DNA of 64,000 nucleotides from Fodinicurvata halophila. GTDB taxonomy: Bacteria; Pseudomonadota; Alphaproteobacteria; Kiloniellales; DSM-21159. Under the pieces are notes generated by a model. It saw only the letters and a program-made list of their open reading frames with translations. It was not told the DNA's origin and searched no databases. The stretch lies in assembly GCF_042651425.1 (NCBI RefSeq), contig NZ_JBHSCW010000008.1, positions 62,001 through 126,000 of the forward strand, written 5' to 3'. Positions 36,463-44,988 of this stretch are shown in pieces. A program made the translations under genes and the position numbers. The first letter of the stretch is position 1; each line of letters opens with the position of its first letter.

Positions 36463-37155
36463 ATGAACGATAACCAGGCCCACATCCTCGTCGTCGATGA
36501 CGACAAGCGCCTGCGCGAACTGCTGCACCGCTATCTCAGCGACCAGAACCTCCGCGTCACCACGGCTGCTGATGCCGAAGAGGCCCGCAGCAAGCTGTCC
36601 GGGCTGGAGTTCGATCTCATTGTGCTCGACGTCATGATGCCCGGGGAAAGCGGGTACGATCTGGCCCGTTGGCTGCGCCAGCAGGAACGTCAGATCCCGA
36701 TCCTGATGCTGACGGCGATGGAGGAGGTCGAAAGCCGCATCACGGGCCTGGAATCCGGTGCCGACGACTATCTCTCGAAACCCTTCGAGCCGCGCGAGCT
36801 GATCCTGCGCATCAATGCGATCCTGCGCCGCTCCAGCCAGGTCCAGGCTGCCGGCAGTGCCGACAAGGTCTTCTTCGGCGGTTTCTCTTTCGACCTAGCC
36901 CGTTCGGAACTTCGCCGCGGAGAAGCCTATATCCACCTGACCGCAGTCGAAACCTGCCTGCTGAAGGCACTGGCGGAATCGCCCGGTGTGCCGGTCAGTC
37001 GCGACCGTCTGGCCGACGCCAGTCCGGAAATCGGCAACCAGCGCAGCATCGACGTGCAGATGACCCGCCTGCGCCGCAAGATCGAACCCGATCAGAAAAC
37101 ACCGCGATACCTTCAAACAGTCCGCGGAACGGGTTACGTTCTGATGCCCGACTAG
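36463..37155 (+). CDS. OmpR family response regulator
   Basis: A 230-residue two-component regulator. The receiver domain has the acidic pocket VVDDDKRLRE and phospho-acceptor D56 in IVLDVMMPGESG, with the conserved Lys in YLSKPFEPREL. The C-terminal winged helix ends RSIDVQMTRLRRKIEPD and VRGTGYVLMPD, typical of OmpR. Its cognate kinase is encoded 91 bp downstream. The regulated genes are not known. Confidence 0.94.
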   Translation: MNDNQAHILVVDDDKRLRELLHRYLSDQNLRVTTAADAEEARSKLSGLEFDLIVLDVMMPGESGYDLARWLRQQERQIPILMLTAMEEVESRITGLESGADDYLSKPFEPRELILRINAILRRSSQVQAAGSADKVFFGGFSFDLARSELRRGEAYIHLTAVETCLLKALAESPGVPVSRDRLADASPEIGNQRSIDVQMTRLRRKIEPDQKTPRYLQTVRGTGYVLMPD

Positions 37156-37246
37156 CCCTGCGCGTCGTGCAGAAAGGAAGCTTCATGGAACGCGGCATGC
37201 CCCCGAACATCAATTCCTGCCGGGGAGCACCCCCCTGTCGTCCGGC

Positions 37247-38632
37247 ATGAGCGACGATCCCAAGAGCATACGCCGCCCCCGTGCACTCGGTGGCGGCCAG
37301 AGCGGACGCCGGCGCACGCGTTTCAAGCTGAAGCGCCTAATCCCGCGCAGCCTGCTGGCCCGCTCCCTGCTGATCATCATCATGCCGCTGATCCTGCTGC
37401 AGGGAATCTCCACCTGGGCCTTCTATGAACGCCACTACCAGACCATCACCCGGCGTCTCAGCCAAGCCGTGGCGGGCGAGATCGCCTCGGTGATCGACGT
37501 GCTGGAGCGCGAGTCGCGCACCATGACCAATGTCGAGATGTTCGCCCTGGCGGACGCGCATATGTGGCTCAACATGCGCCTGCTGCCGGACCAGGAACTC
37601 AAGGAAGTGGATAGCAAGCTCCTGCCCTCGGTTCTGGACAGCCGGCTGGGACAGGCCCTGCGCGAACAGCTCTGGCATCCCTACGTCGTCGACAGCCAGA
37701 GCCTCACGCACTACGTGGAGATCCAGGTGGATCTGGGCGACTCCATATTGCAGGTCCTGGTGCCGCGACGCCGGCTTTTTAGCTCCACGATCTATATCTT
37801 CCTGATCTGGATGTTCGGCAGCTCCATCGTGCTGTCCGCGGCCGCCACGCTTTTCATGCGCCACGAGGTCCGACCCATTCGGCGTCTTGCCAAAGCCGCG
37901 GATAATTTCGGGCGCGGCGTGGACGTCACCGGATTCCGCCCGGAAGGCGCCACCGAGGTTCGCCTGGCCGGCACCGCCTTCCTGCAGATGCAGGACCGCA
38001 TCAAGCGACAGATCCAGCAACGCACGGACATGCTGGCCGGCGTCAGTCACGACCTGCGCACGCCCCTGACCCGTTTGAAACTGGAACTGGCCCTGCTGGG
38101 CGACGATGCCGCCACGGAGAGCATGCGCGCCGATATCCAGCAGATGGAACACATGATCGAGGGCTATCTCGCGTTCGCGCGCGGCGAAGGCACCGAGAAT
38201 CCCCAGGAATGCGATATCAGCGAGATCCTTCGCCAGGTCGTCGACCAGGCCCGGCGGGACGGTGCCCATGTGGACCTGCACATCGAACACTCGATGCCTA
38301 CCGTGGCCCGCAAGGAAGCGCTGCGCCGCTGCCTGGCCAACCTGATCAACAATGCCTGGCGTTACGGCGGGAATATCTCCATCACCGGCCAGTGGTATCG
38401 CAAGGGTGTCCAGATCCTGATCGACGATGATGGCCCGGGCATTCCATCCGAGAAGCGGGAAGAGGTCTTCCGGCCTTTCTTCAGGCTGGACACCTCGCGC
38501 AATCCGGAGACCGGCGGAACCGGTCTGGGATTGACCATTTCACGAGACATGATCCGCAGCCAGGGCGGCGACCTGAAGCTCGAGGAGGCTCCCGGAGGTG
38601 GTCTGCGCGCCAACATCTGGCTGCCGGGCTAG
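37247..38632 (+). CDS. EnvZ-like sensor histidine kinase
   Basis: A 461-residue membrane kinase. A basic cytoplasmic start (RRPRALGGGQSGRRRTRFKL) is followed by a membrane segment near residue 45, a periplasmic part of about 120 residues, a second membrane segment near residue 190, and HAMP. The H-box AGVSHDLRTPLTRLKLEL has the acceptor His at residue 268; LANLINNAWRYGG (N-box), DDDGPGIP and GTGLGLTISRDM complete the ATPase. It pairs with the adjacent OmpR-like regulator. The spacing to the regulator gene includes no other feature. Confidence 0.93.
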   Translation: MSDDPKSIRRPRALGGGQSGRRRTRFKLKRLIPRSLLARSLLIIIMPLILLQGISTWAFYERHYQTITRRLSQAVAGEIASVIDVLERESRTMTNVEMFALADAHMWLNMRLLPDQELKEVDSKLLPSVLDSRLGQALREQLWHPYVVDSQSLTHYVEIQVDLGDSILQVLVPRRRLFSSTIYIFLIWMFGSSIVLSAAATLFMRHEVRPIRRLAKAADNFGRGVDVTGFRPEGATEVRLAGTAFLQMQDRIKRQIQQRTDMLAGVSHDLRTPLTRLKLELALLGDDAATESMRADIQQMEHMIEGYLAFARGEGTENPQECDISEILRQVVDQARRDGAHVDLHIEHSMPTVARKEALRRCLANLINNAWRYGGNISITGQWYRKGVQILIDDDGPGIPSEKREEVFRPFFRLDTSRNPETGGTGLGLTISRDMIRSQGGDLKLEEAPGGGLRANIWLPG

Positions 38633-38673
38633 GAAGAAAACAGGGGCGAAAAGCCCGCTTCGCGACGGTTCGC

Positions 38674-39045
38674 TCAGTGCATCCGTGCCCCGTTGGGGAC
38701 CTTCAGGTTGGGCTCGGCCAGCACCACGGCCCCGTCCTCGTCGGCAAAACCCAGGACCAGAACCTCCGAGACGAACTTGCCGATCTGCTTGGGCGGGAAG
38801 TTCACCACGCCCATGACCTGTCGTCCTTCGAGATCCTCCAGGCTGTAGTGCTCGGTAATCTGGGCGGAGGTTTTCTTTTCGCCGATCTCGGGACCGAAAT
38901 CGATCCAGAGCTTGTAGGACGGGCGACGGGCCTCCGGATAGGGTTCGCAACGCACCACGGTCCCGACGCGAATATCGACCTTCAGGAAGTCGTCGAAGCT
39001 GATCTCGGGGGATTCTTTTATCGGGGAATCTTCTATGTCTGCCAT
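38674..39045 (-). CDS. csaA: CsaA-like tRNA-binding protein
   Basis: A 123-residue protein made of a single EMAP/MetRS-C type OB fold. FLKVDIRVGTVV and YPEARRPSYKLWIDFG are family hallmarks, followed by the SAQIT and VVNFPPKQIG elements. CsaA proteins bind tRNA-like structures and were described as export-related chaperones in Bacillus. The ATG at 39045 follows AGGA; the frame is open 30 bp further. It is downstream of, and on the same strand as, the phasin gene. Confidence 0.9.
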   Translation of the reverse strand: MADIEDSPIKESPEISFDDFLKVDIRVGTVVRCEPYPEARRPSYKLWIDFGPEIGEKKTSAQITEHYSLEDLEGRQVMGVVNFPPKQIGKFVSEVLVLGFADEDGAVVLAEPNLKVPNGARMH

Positions 39046-39151
39046 CTCTTGGTTTCCTGCCACGTTTGCACACACGAGTAACCGGCCCCCAACATCCTGG
39101 GATGTTCCGAGAACCGGCCACTCATGGTCTGAAGTGTAATGAACCTATCAG

Positions 39152-39190
39152 GGGACAGAACCCCGATAAAGCCGACTTTGTCGCTGTCCC
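39152..39190 (-). terminator. Long hairpin downstream of phasin
   Basis: GGGACAG (39152-39158) pairs with CTGTCCC (39184-39190), and inside it CGAtAAAG pairs with CTTTgTCG around a ccga loop. The extended hairpin lies 33 bp after the phasin stop. It has no T-run, so it may be an mRNA-stabilising 3' hairpin rather than a true terminator. Confidence 0.4.
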
Positions 39191-39222
39191 AGCGCTCGTC
39201 GGCAGGCCACAGAGGACCCTCG

Positions 39223-39762
39223 TCAGTTCTGTCCGCCCTGGCTGCCCTGGCCGCCGCCGCTGGTCGACTTGCTCTGCTCGCCGCGCGCGCTCTTGGCCTC
39301 CTCGGACATCGTCTGCAGGGTGGACTGGATCTCCTCGATGCTTTCCGAAACGCGCTTGTTGATCAGATCCTGCGCTTCGCTGTTGGACTTGGCGCCCATC
39401 TCGGCGAGTTCACGCATGTTGGCAATGGCCTTTTCGAAAGCCTGGCGGCAAAGTTCCGCCTGCTTCGCCATGCGATCCTCGGGGGCGCCGGCAGCCGCCA
39501 TCTCATTCATGACGCGGCTGGCTTCTTCCATGGTGGTTCGGAAGATCTCGGTCTGGCGCTGGGTAATGGCTTGTGCGCCTTCGTAGGCCACACGGTTCGC
39601 GTTTGTGATGGCCTCGAGATTCTTGCGCTGAGCATCCAGGACCTGTTGCGGGTCAAAACCGGGAACCTGCCAGTTCTCGGCCATCTTGGAAAAATCCATC
39701 ATCTTCTGGAAATCCGCTTCCAGAAAGGGATTGCTGTAGGTTGTCTTCTCTGACTTGGCCAT
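39223..39762 (-). CDS. Phasin family protein
   Basis: A 179-residue amphipathic helical protein of the phasin family, which coats polyhydroxyalkanoate granules. Family-like segments include NPFLEADFQKMMDFSKM, QRKNLEAITNANRVAYEGAQ and FRTTMEEASRVM. The last 20 residues are low-complexity Gly/Ser/Gln. The ATG at 39762 is preceded by AGGAGAGCG and gives MAKSEKTT. Its upstream region carries a 43-bp perfect inverted repeat, and a TetR regulator gene lies just beyond. No PHA synthase is in the window. Confidence 0.92.
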   Translation of the reverse strand: MAKSEKTTYSNPFLEADFQKMMDFSKMAENWQVPGFDPQQVLDAQRKNLEAITNANRVAYEGAQAITQRQTEIFRTTMEEASRVMNEMAAAGAPEDRMAKQAELCRQAFEKAIANMRELAEMGAKSNSEAQDLINKRVSESIEEIQSTLQTMSEEAKSARGEQSKSTSGGGQGSQGGQN

Positions 39763-39813
39763 GGTCGCTCTCCTGTAGCCGTGGGTGACAGAACTGGGCA
39801 CAAACTAATGCTT

Positions 39814-39856
39814 TATGTTGCACTGCACAATAGAGAATATTGTGCAGTGCAACATA
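39814..39856. promoter_or_regulatory. 43-bp perfect inverted repeat upstream of phasin
   Basis: Two 19-bp arms, tatgttgcactgcacaata and its exact complement, flank gagaa. Each arm contains a TGC-N3-GCA core (TGCACTGCA at 39819-39827, TGCAGTGCA at 39843-39851), with centres 24 bp apart. It lies 51 bp before the phasin start and 4 bp after the tetR stop. TGC/GCA dyads resemble sites described for PHA-linked repressors, so a phasin operator is likely; no T-run supports termination. Confidence 0.7.
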
Positions 39857-39860
39857 GTCG

Positions 39861-40502
39861 TCAACCCGGTGCTGTGGCCGCACCCTCCGTGTCGGAGGTG
39901 CCCTCTTGGGCGCGCCGTCCGCGGCGCCGCCTGCGCAGACGCCCCAGCAGGTTGTCCGCGCGCGCCAAGGCGCGATCCAGTGCCGACATGGTCTTTGCCA
40001 TGTCCTCGCTGTCGTCCTTCAGCCAGACCCTCAGAACTGAGAGATAAATGGCCGACAATCCCTTCACGCGCACCGCTCCGCGCCACCCGCCGGCCGACAC
40101 ACCGGCCACTTCCAGCATCCAGGCCATGGAACGTCCCAGTCCTGGCAGAGCGCAAAGCGCGTTCACGGGTTGGCAGCGATAGGAATCCAGGATGTTGGCG
40201 ATCGCCGCCTTGTGACGGGACAATTCGTCGAACCGCCGCATCAGCACGTCGAATAGCCGATCACGCGGACTGCCATTCATGTCTATGGAGTCACTGTCGC
40301 CCAGCACCGCGGCATCAACCTCGCGGCCATAGGCGGCAAGAATGGCCTGTTTACTGCCGAAGCGTTCATGAATGACGGCCAGGGAAACACCAGCCTCACC
40401 CGCGATATCGGACAGGGTCACATCCTGCCAGTCGCGTTCCGCAGCCAGTTTCAGCGTCGCATCGATAACCTTGCGCGCAGGATCCTGCTTTCGAGTCGCC
40501 AT
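39861..40502 (-). CDS. TetR family transcriptional regulator
   Basis: A 213-residue repressor-like protein. The N-terminal helix-turn-helix is DVTLSDIAGEAGVSLAVIHERF, followed by a ligand-binding domain with no recognisable specificity. The last 25 residues are Arg-rich (GRLRRRRRGRRAQEG). AAGGAGG sits 9 nt before this ATG; the frame upstream is not protein-like. It is on the same strand as the phasin gene, with the 43-bp palindrome between them, suggesting control of phasin or its own readthrough transcript. Confidence 0.88.
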   Translation of the reverse strand: MATRKQDPARKVIDATLKLAAERDWQDVTLSDIAGEAGVSLAVIHERFGSKQAILAAYGREVDAAVLGDSDSIDMNGSPRDRLFDVLMRRFDELSRHKAAIANILDSYRCQPVNALCALPGLGRSMAWMLEVAGVSAGGWRGAVRVKGLSAIYLSVLRVWLKDDSEDMAKTMSALDRALARADNLLGRLRRRRRGRRAQEGTSDTEGAATAPG

Positions 40503-40561
40503 AACGTAACGCCTCCTTGGTTCATCCCTATCAGGTAGGCGCAAGAGGACGGGAATCCAAG

Positions 40562-41044
40562 TCAGGCCCGGCAAATCTCCGTGAATTCCGCCCCGGTCAG
40601 CGTCGCAAGTTCCTGCGGTGTCAGGCGGAAAACCGCATTGGAGGTGCCGGCCGCCGCCCAGATTTCCACATAGGCCTGCAGGTCCCGATCCAGCAGGGTG
40701 CGCGGTGGATGACTGTGCCCCACCGGCGGCACCCCGCCAATGGAGTATCCCGTCTTCTCGCGCACGAAAGCAGCATCGGCCCTGGTGATGTCATGCCCCA
40801 GGTGCCGGGCCACCTTCGTCTCATCGACGCGATTGACGCCGCTGGCCACCACCAGGACGGCTTCGTCGGTCTCGGGCAACCTGAAGATCAGCGACTTGGC
40901 AATCTGGCCCACCTCGCATCCGATAGCCCTCGCCGCCTCTTCGGCCGTCCGGGTGCTCTCGGGAAACTCACGCACATCACAGGTCAGCCCGCGATCTTCG
41001 AGCGTTTTCTGAACCCGACCGGCCGCGGCCTTGAGCGTGGACAT
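40562..41044 (-). CDS. YbaK/EbsC family aminoacyl-tRNA deacylase
   Basis: A 160-residue editing protein related to YbaK and ProX, which remove wrongly attached amino acids from tRNA. Family features include EEAARAIGCEVGQIAKSLIF, the conserved Lys in that segment, GVNRVDETKVA and YSIGGVPPVGH. It overlaps the proC stop by one base (TGATG) and is probably co-translated with it. The coupling to proline synthesis fits a proline-tRNA editing role, but this is inference. Confidence 0.9.
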   Translation of the reverse strand: MSTLKAAAGRVQKTLEDRGLTCDVREFPESTRTAEEAARAIGCEVGQIAKSLIFRLPETDEAVLVVASGVNRVDETKVARHLGHDITRADAAFVREKTGYSIGGVPPVGHSHPPRTLLDRDLQAYVEIWAAAGTSNAVFRLTPQELATLTGAEFTEICRA

Positions 41045-41862
41045 CAGGAGGCCAGCTCGCGACTGCGCCGGGTGGCTGCCGCGATAGCCTGGACCATCAG
41101 GGGTTCCAGCCCCTTCTCGTCCATCAGAACAGCCAGGGCCTCGACGGTCGTGCCCCCCGGGCTGCTGACATTCTTGCGCAACTGTGCGGGCGTTTCAGAG
41201 GAGGTGTGAACCAGTTCCCCGGCTCCGGTCACCGTCGCACGTGCAATCCGCTCCGCCACCTCCTTGGGCAGGCCGGCTTCTTCGCCAGCCTTGGCCAGAC
41301 ACTCGATCATGTAGAAGACATAGGCAGGACCGCCACCAGAGACGGCAGTCACGGCATTCATCTGATCCTCGTCCTCGACCCAGTCCGCCAGGCCGACAGC
41401 CGACATCAGTTCCTGGCAGAACCGTTTCTGCGCATCGCTGGTCCGTGCGCCGGCGACAAGGACACTGACCCCGCGCCCCACGGCAGCCGGCGTGTTCGGC
41501 ATGGCCCGAACGATCGCTGCCTCCGCGCCGAGCTGGCTGCTGAAGTAATCAAGCGTCTTGCCGGCGGCGATCGAAAGAAAGACCGTTTCGGGGGCCACGA
41601 ATCGCCTGAGGTCCGGCAGGACGTCATCCATCTGCTGCGGCTTGACCGCCAGCATAACCAGAGCCGGCTTCAAGTCCGAAGGCAACTCGGGGAGATGCTG
41701 AACATGGTTGAGCGGACTGTCGCCGAAAGGTTCGAGCGCTGCCGGGTTGGGATCCAGGATGTAGACGTTTCGGGGATCGACGCCGCGTTCCAGCCAGCCG
41801 GAGAGCAGCGCACCTCCCATCTTGCCACAGCCGATCAGCAGCAGCGGACCTGGTACATTCAT
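41044..41862 (-). CDS. proC: Pyrroline-5-carboxylate reductase
   Basis: A 272-residue NAD(P)H enzyme for the last step of proline synthesis. The Rossmann motif is LLIGCGKMGGALLSGWLERG, followed by VMLAVKPQQMDDVL, ARAMPNTPAAVGRGVSVL-like RAMPNTPAAVGRG, and the C-terminal SSPGGTTVEALAVL hallmark. The length is normal. It is the middle gene of ybjN-like / proC / ybaK on the minus strand. Confidence 0.96.
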   Translation of the reverse strand: MNVPGPLLLIGCGKMGGALLSGWLERGVDPRNVYILDPNPAALEPFGDSPLNHVQHLPELPSDLKPALVMLAVKPQQMDDVLPDLRRFVAPETVFLSIAAGKTLDYFSSQLGAEAAIVRAMPNTPAAVGRGVSVLVAGARTSDAQKRFCQELMSAVGLADWVEDEDQMNAVTAVSGGGPAYVFYMIECLAKAGEEAGLPKEVAERIARATVTGAGELVHTSSETPAQLRKNVSSPGGTTVEALAVLMDEKGLEPLMVQAIAAATRRSRELAS

Positions 41863-41869
41863 TCTGTCT

Positions 41870-42370
41870 CTAAGCCTCTCCTACAGTGTCCATCATTGCG
41901 GCCGTCAGCGCCTCCTCGACGGGACGGCCGCCCCACACCACCATCTGCAAAGCGGGATAGAGACGTTCGCACTCCAGCAGGGCCGTGTCGAGCAGGTCTT
42001 CGAGCTGCTCGACGGAAATCCCGCTGGTCCCGCGCAGGGGGATCGTGTGGCGGAAGAGAACGGCGCCATCTTCGGGAGAATAGTCGAAATGCCCGAGCCA
42101 AAGGCGCTCGTTGGCGGCCGCCAGCAGTTCGAAGACAGCAGCACGACGGGTAACGGCAACACGCGCCTCAAGATGGCAGGAGAGATACATGGCACCAATG
42201 TCCGATTGCCAGAGCGCGCAGACATTGTAGTCGCACCACTGACCGGCGACCTGGACGATCAGTTCCGAGTCACTCGAGCGATCGTGTATCCAGTCGTTGG
42301 CAGCAACCAATTCCTCGAAGAGATCGAGGGGGTTCGCGGAAATTCGGGAATGTTCGATGAGCAGACTCAT
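41870..42370 (-). CDS. YbjN domain-containing protein
   Basis: A 166-residue cytoplasmic protein of the YbjN (type III secretion chaperone-like) family, often placed before proC in alphaproteobacteria. Family pieces include PLDLFEELVAANDWIHDR, GQWCDYNVCALWQSD and the LVWGG-like QMVVWGGRPVEEALTA near the end. The molecular function is not established. GGAGG lies 5 nt before this ATG. It is 7 bp upstream of proC and likely in the same transcript. Confidence 0.85.
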   Translation of the reverse strand: MSLLIEHSRISANPLDLFEELVAANDWIHDRSSDSELIVQVAGQWCDYNVCALWQSDIGAMYLSCHLEARVAVTRRAAVFELLAAANERLWLGHFDYSPEDGAVLFRHTIPLRGTSGISVEQLEDLLDTALLECERLYPALQMVVWGGRPVEEALTAAMMDTVGEA

Positions 42371-42523
42371 GGAGGGCCTCCATTATGCGCCCGGGCGCTT
42401 ATGCCGGCGGCGATCAGGTTGGCTCAGGCCACTCGGGAGGACTCTAAATATCGAGAGCCTGAGGCCTCATCCCACCAGATATAGCGTGCCAAATTCCTTT
42501 CCGCGATGCAACAAGGATACCGC

Positions 42524-42910
42524 TCAGCCTGCGTCTTTCTTGCCGCTGCTCTTGCCCTTGCCCGTCGAGCCGGCCTTGCTCGAAGCGGCGGCCGTGCGCT
42601 TGCCGGAGGTCGTTCTGCTCGAGGCGGCCTTGCGCCCCCCTCCGGAAGCCGCGGACGTCTCGAGTTCGGCCAGCCGGGCTTCGAGAGCCGCGACTCGCCC
42701 GGCCAGTTCCTCCTGCTCCGAGCGGGCCTTCGCGGCCATCGCCTGCACTGCCTCATGTTCTTCGCGCGTCACCAGATCCATACCGGACAGCAACTTTTCC
42801 AGTTGATCACGCACCCGCGCCTCGGCCTCGGTGCGGACGTCACTGGCGACACCGGCGGCACCACCGAACACCCGTGCGAGATCATCGAACAGACGGTTCT
42901 GGGATTGCAT
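42524..42910 (-). CDS. ubiK: UbiK-type accessory factor (BMFP)
   Basis: A 128-residue protein of the BMFP/UbiK family, an accessory factor of ubiquinone synthesis with membrane-fusogenic activity. The N-terminus QNRLFDDLARVFGGAAGVAS is followed by LEKLLSGMDLVTREEHEAV and a heptad coiled coil (ELAGRVAALEARLAELE). The C-terminal 40 residues are a Lys/Ser/Gly-rich tail ending KKDAG, longer than in enterobacteria. The ATG at 42910 is preferred; a GTG one codon earlier is also in range of AGGAG. It is divergent from lgt. Confidence 0.88.
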   Translation of the reverse strand: MQSQNRLFDDLARVFGGAAGVASDVRTEAEARVRDQLEKLLSGMDLVTREEHEAVQAMAAKARSEQEELAGRVAALEARLAELETSAASGGGRKAASSRTTSGKRTAAASSKAGSTGKGKSSGKKDAG

Positions 42911-43051
42911 CACCTGAACTCCTTCTCATTCCCGGGGCACTTCCCTTAAAGTAACGCAGTGTCCCCGTCTTGCCACTGCCCTTTTCTTGGAACAGTGCGC
43001 CGCCTATAACATCACGAATATCCATTCGCTGAAGAGGATCGACGGACCGCA

Positions 43052-43876
43052 ATGGAAAATCTGCTGCTCTGGGGCGCGCTCGCTTTTCCGCAATTCGATC
43101 CCGTGGCCCTGGAGATTGGCCCTCTCGCCATACGCTGGTACGCACTGGCCTATATCGTCGGTCTGGTGGGCGCATGGCTGTATTGCCGGCACCTGATCAC
43201 CCTCTCTCCGGCCGGCCTCACCCGGGAAGCCATCGACGACTTCCTGCTCTGGGCGACCCTGGGGGTGGTTCTCGGCGGACGACTCGGCTATGTGCTCTTC
43301 TATCAGCCCGCCTACTATGCCCAGCATCCACTGGAAATCTTCTTCCTCTGGCAGGGTGGCATGGCCTTTCACGGCGGCCTGCTGGGAGTGATCCTCGCGA
43401 TCGTGCTGTTCGAGCGCAAACGCGGCCTGGCCTTCATGTCGCTGACCGACATCGTGGCCTGTGCCACCCCCATCGGCCTGTTCCTCGGACGCATCGCCAA
43501 CTTCATCAACGGCGAACTCTACGGCCGGCCCAGCGATGTGCCCTGGGCCGTGGTGTTTCCCGGTGCCGGCCCGGAGCCGCGCCATCCGAGCCAGCTTTAC
43601 CAGGCCGGGCTCGAGGGCCTGGTGCTGTTCCTCCTCCTCTTCGTCATGGTCCGGGCCGGTGCCCTGAAATGTCGGGGCCTGATGTCCGGCAGCTTTCTCG
43701 CCGGATACGGGCTGGCGCGTATCATTGGTGAGCTCTTCCGCGCCCCCGACCCGCATCTTGGCTTCCTCGCCGGTGGCCTGACCATGGGGCAGCTGCTGTC
43801 GCTTCCCATGCTGCTGGCCGGGGCCGCCCTGATCCTCTGGGCTCGGCGCAACAGCAGGATGGGACAGGCATCATGA
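43052..43876 (+). CDS. lgt: Prolipoprotein diacylglyceryl transferase
   Basis: A 274-residue inner-membrane enzyme that attaches diacylglycerol to the lipobox cysteine of prolipoproteins. Signature segments are IRWYALAYIVGLVGAW, GVVLGGRLGYVLFY, GGMAFHGGLLGVI and GRIANFINGELYGRPS, with the conserved Arg and Asn residues in place. It overlaps the next gene by 4 bp (ATGA), beginning a tightly coupled lgt-midA-pgeF run. Confidence 0.96.
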   Translation: MENLLLWGALAFPQFDPVALEIGPLAIRWYALAYIVGLVGAWLYCRHLITLSPAGLTREAIDDFLLWATLGVVLGGRLGYVLFYQPAYYAQHPLEIFFLWQGGMAFHGGLLGVILAIVLFERKRGLAFMSLTDIVACATPIGLFLGRIANFINGELYGRPSDVPWAVVFPGAGPEPRHPSQLYQAGLEGLVLFLLLFVMVRAGALKCRGLMSGSFLAGYGLARIIGELFRAPDPHLGFLAGGLTMGQLLSLPMLLAGAALILWARRNSRMGQAS

Positions 43877-44988
43877 GCACAGCGCTCCTGGACAGTCTTG
43901 TCCGCCGAATCCGCTCAGAGGGACCGATTTCCGTTGCCGAGTACATGGCACAGGCCCTGGCCCACCCCGAACACGGCTATTACCGCAAGCAGGACCCGTT
44001 CGGAGCCGCCGGCGATTTCACCACTGCCCCCGAGATCAGCCAGATGTTCGGCGAGCTGATCGGGTTGTGGTGTGCCGACACCTGGCAGGCCCAGGGCAGC
44101 CCCCACCCCTGTGCCGTTGTCGAGCTGGGGCCCGGGCGTGGAACGCTGATGTCCGACGTCCTGCGCGCCGCCCGTACCCTGCCTGGCTTCAGCGAAGCCC
44201 TCCAGGTGCATCTTGTCGAAACCAGCCCGGCGCTGCAAAACCTGCAGGAACGCAACCTTTCGCAACAGGCACGCGTCACCTGGCACGAGAGCCTGGAGGA
44301 GTTGCCGAACATGCCGGCCTTCTTCATTGCCAACGAGTTCTTCGACGTCCTGCCGGTCCATCAGTACCAGCGCGGTCCTGAGAGTTGGCACGAGCGCCTC
44401 GTGGGTCTCGATTCCGAAGGACAGGGTTTGGACTTCGGCCTTTCAGGGCCGCTGCCCGAAGCTCTGGTCCGGGATCTGCCGTCCTGCGAGAGCGGTGCCG
44501 TGATCGAGGTCTCACCCGCCGCCCAGCGCTACGCCGAAACCATGGCATTGCATCTCTGCCAACACGGCGGGGCCGCGCTCTGGATCGACTACGGTCATGA
44601 CCACACGGCTCCCGGAGAAACACTCCAGGCGGTCAAGGGACACAGCTATCACCCCGTGCTGCAGGACCCGGGCGAGGCGGATCTGACCGCTCATGTGGAC
44701 TTTTCCGCACTCGCGCGCGCCGCCGAATCAGGCGGCGCCCGTCCTCACGGTCCCGTCGCTCAGGGAGATTTCCTGAAAACGCTGGGCATCGAAACCCGAG
44801 CGGCCATGTTGAGCGAGAACGCAACGCCTGATCAGCGCACGACCATGGCCAGCGCCGTGAAGCGGCTGACCGAGGCCGAGGAAATGGGCACGCTTTTCAG
44901 GGTCATGGCCGTGACAGGACCGCAGGCTCCGGTTCCGGCCGGGTTTCCAATCCCGCACTCCGAGTCCCGGGAAAGGGCCGCAGGATGA
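43873..44988 (+). CDS. MidA/NDUFAF7 family SAM-dependent methyltransferase
   Basis: A 371-residue class I methyltransferase. AEYMAQALAHPEHGYYRKQDPFG is the family N-terminus (part), followed by the SAM site VELGPGRGTLMSDVLR and the NEFFDVLPVHQ element. The mitochondrial homologue NDUFAF7 methylates an arginine of a complex I subunit; the bacterial target is not established. Both ends overlap neighbours by 4 bp (ATGA), so expression with lgt and pgeF is coupled. Confidence 0.92.
   Translation: MSTALLDSLVRRIRSEGPISVAEYMAQALAHPEHGYYRKQDPFGAAGDFTTAPEISQMFGELIGLWCADTWQAQGSPHPCAVVELGPGRGTLMSDVLRAARTLPGFSEALQVHLVETSPALQNLQERNLSQQARVTWHESLEELPNMPAFFIANEFFDVLPVHQYQRGPESWHERLVGLDSEGQGLDFGLSGPLPEALVRDLPSCESGAVIEVSPAAQRYAETMALHLCQHGGAALWIDYGHDHTAPGETLQAVKGHSYHPVLQDPGEADLTAHVDFSALARAAESGGARPHGPVAQGDFLKTLGIETRAAMLSENATPDQRTTMASAVKRLTEAEEMGTLFRVMAVTGPQAPVPAGFPIPHSESRERAAG

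Noticed and set aside
42956..42979. GCAGTG...CACTGC pair upstream of lgt
   Set aside because: Six-base arms with a 12-bp spacer are expected by chance in GC-rich DNA.
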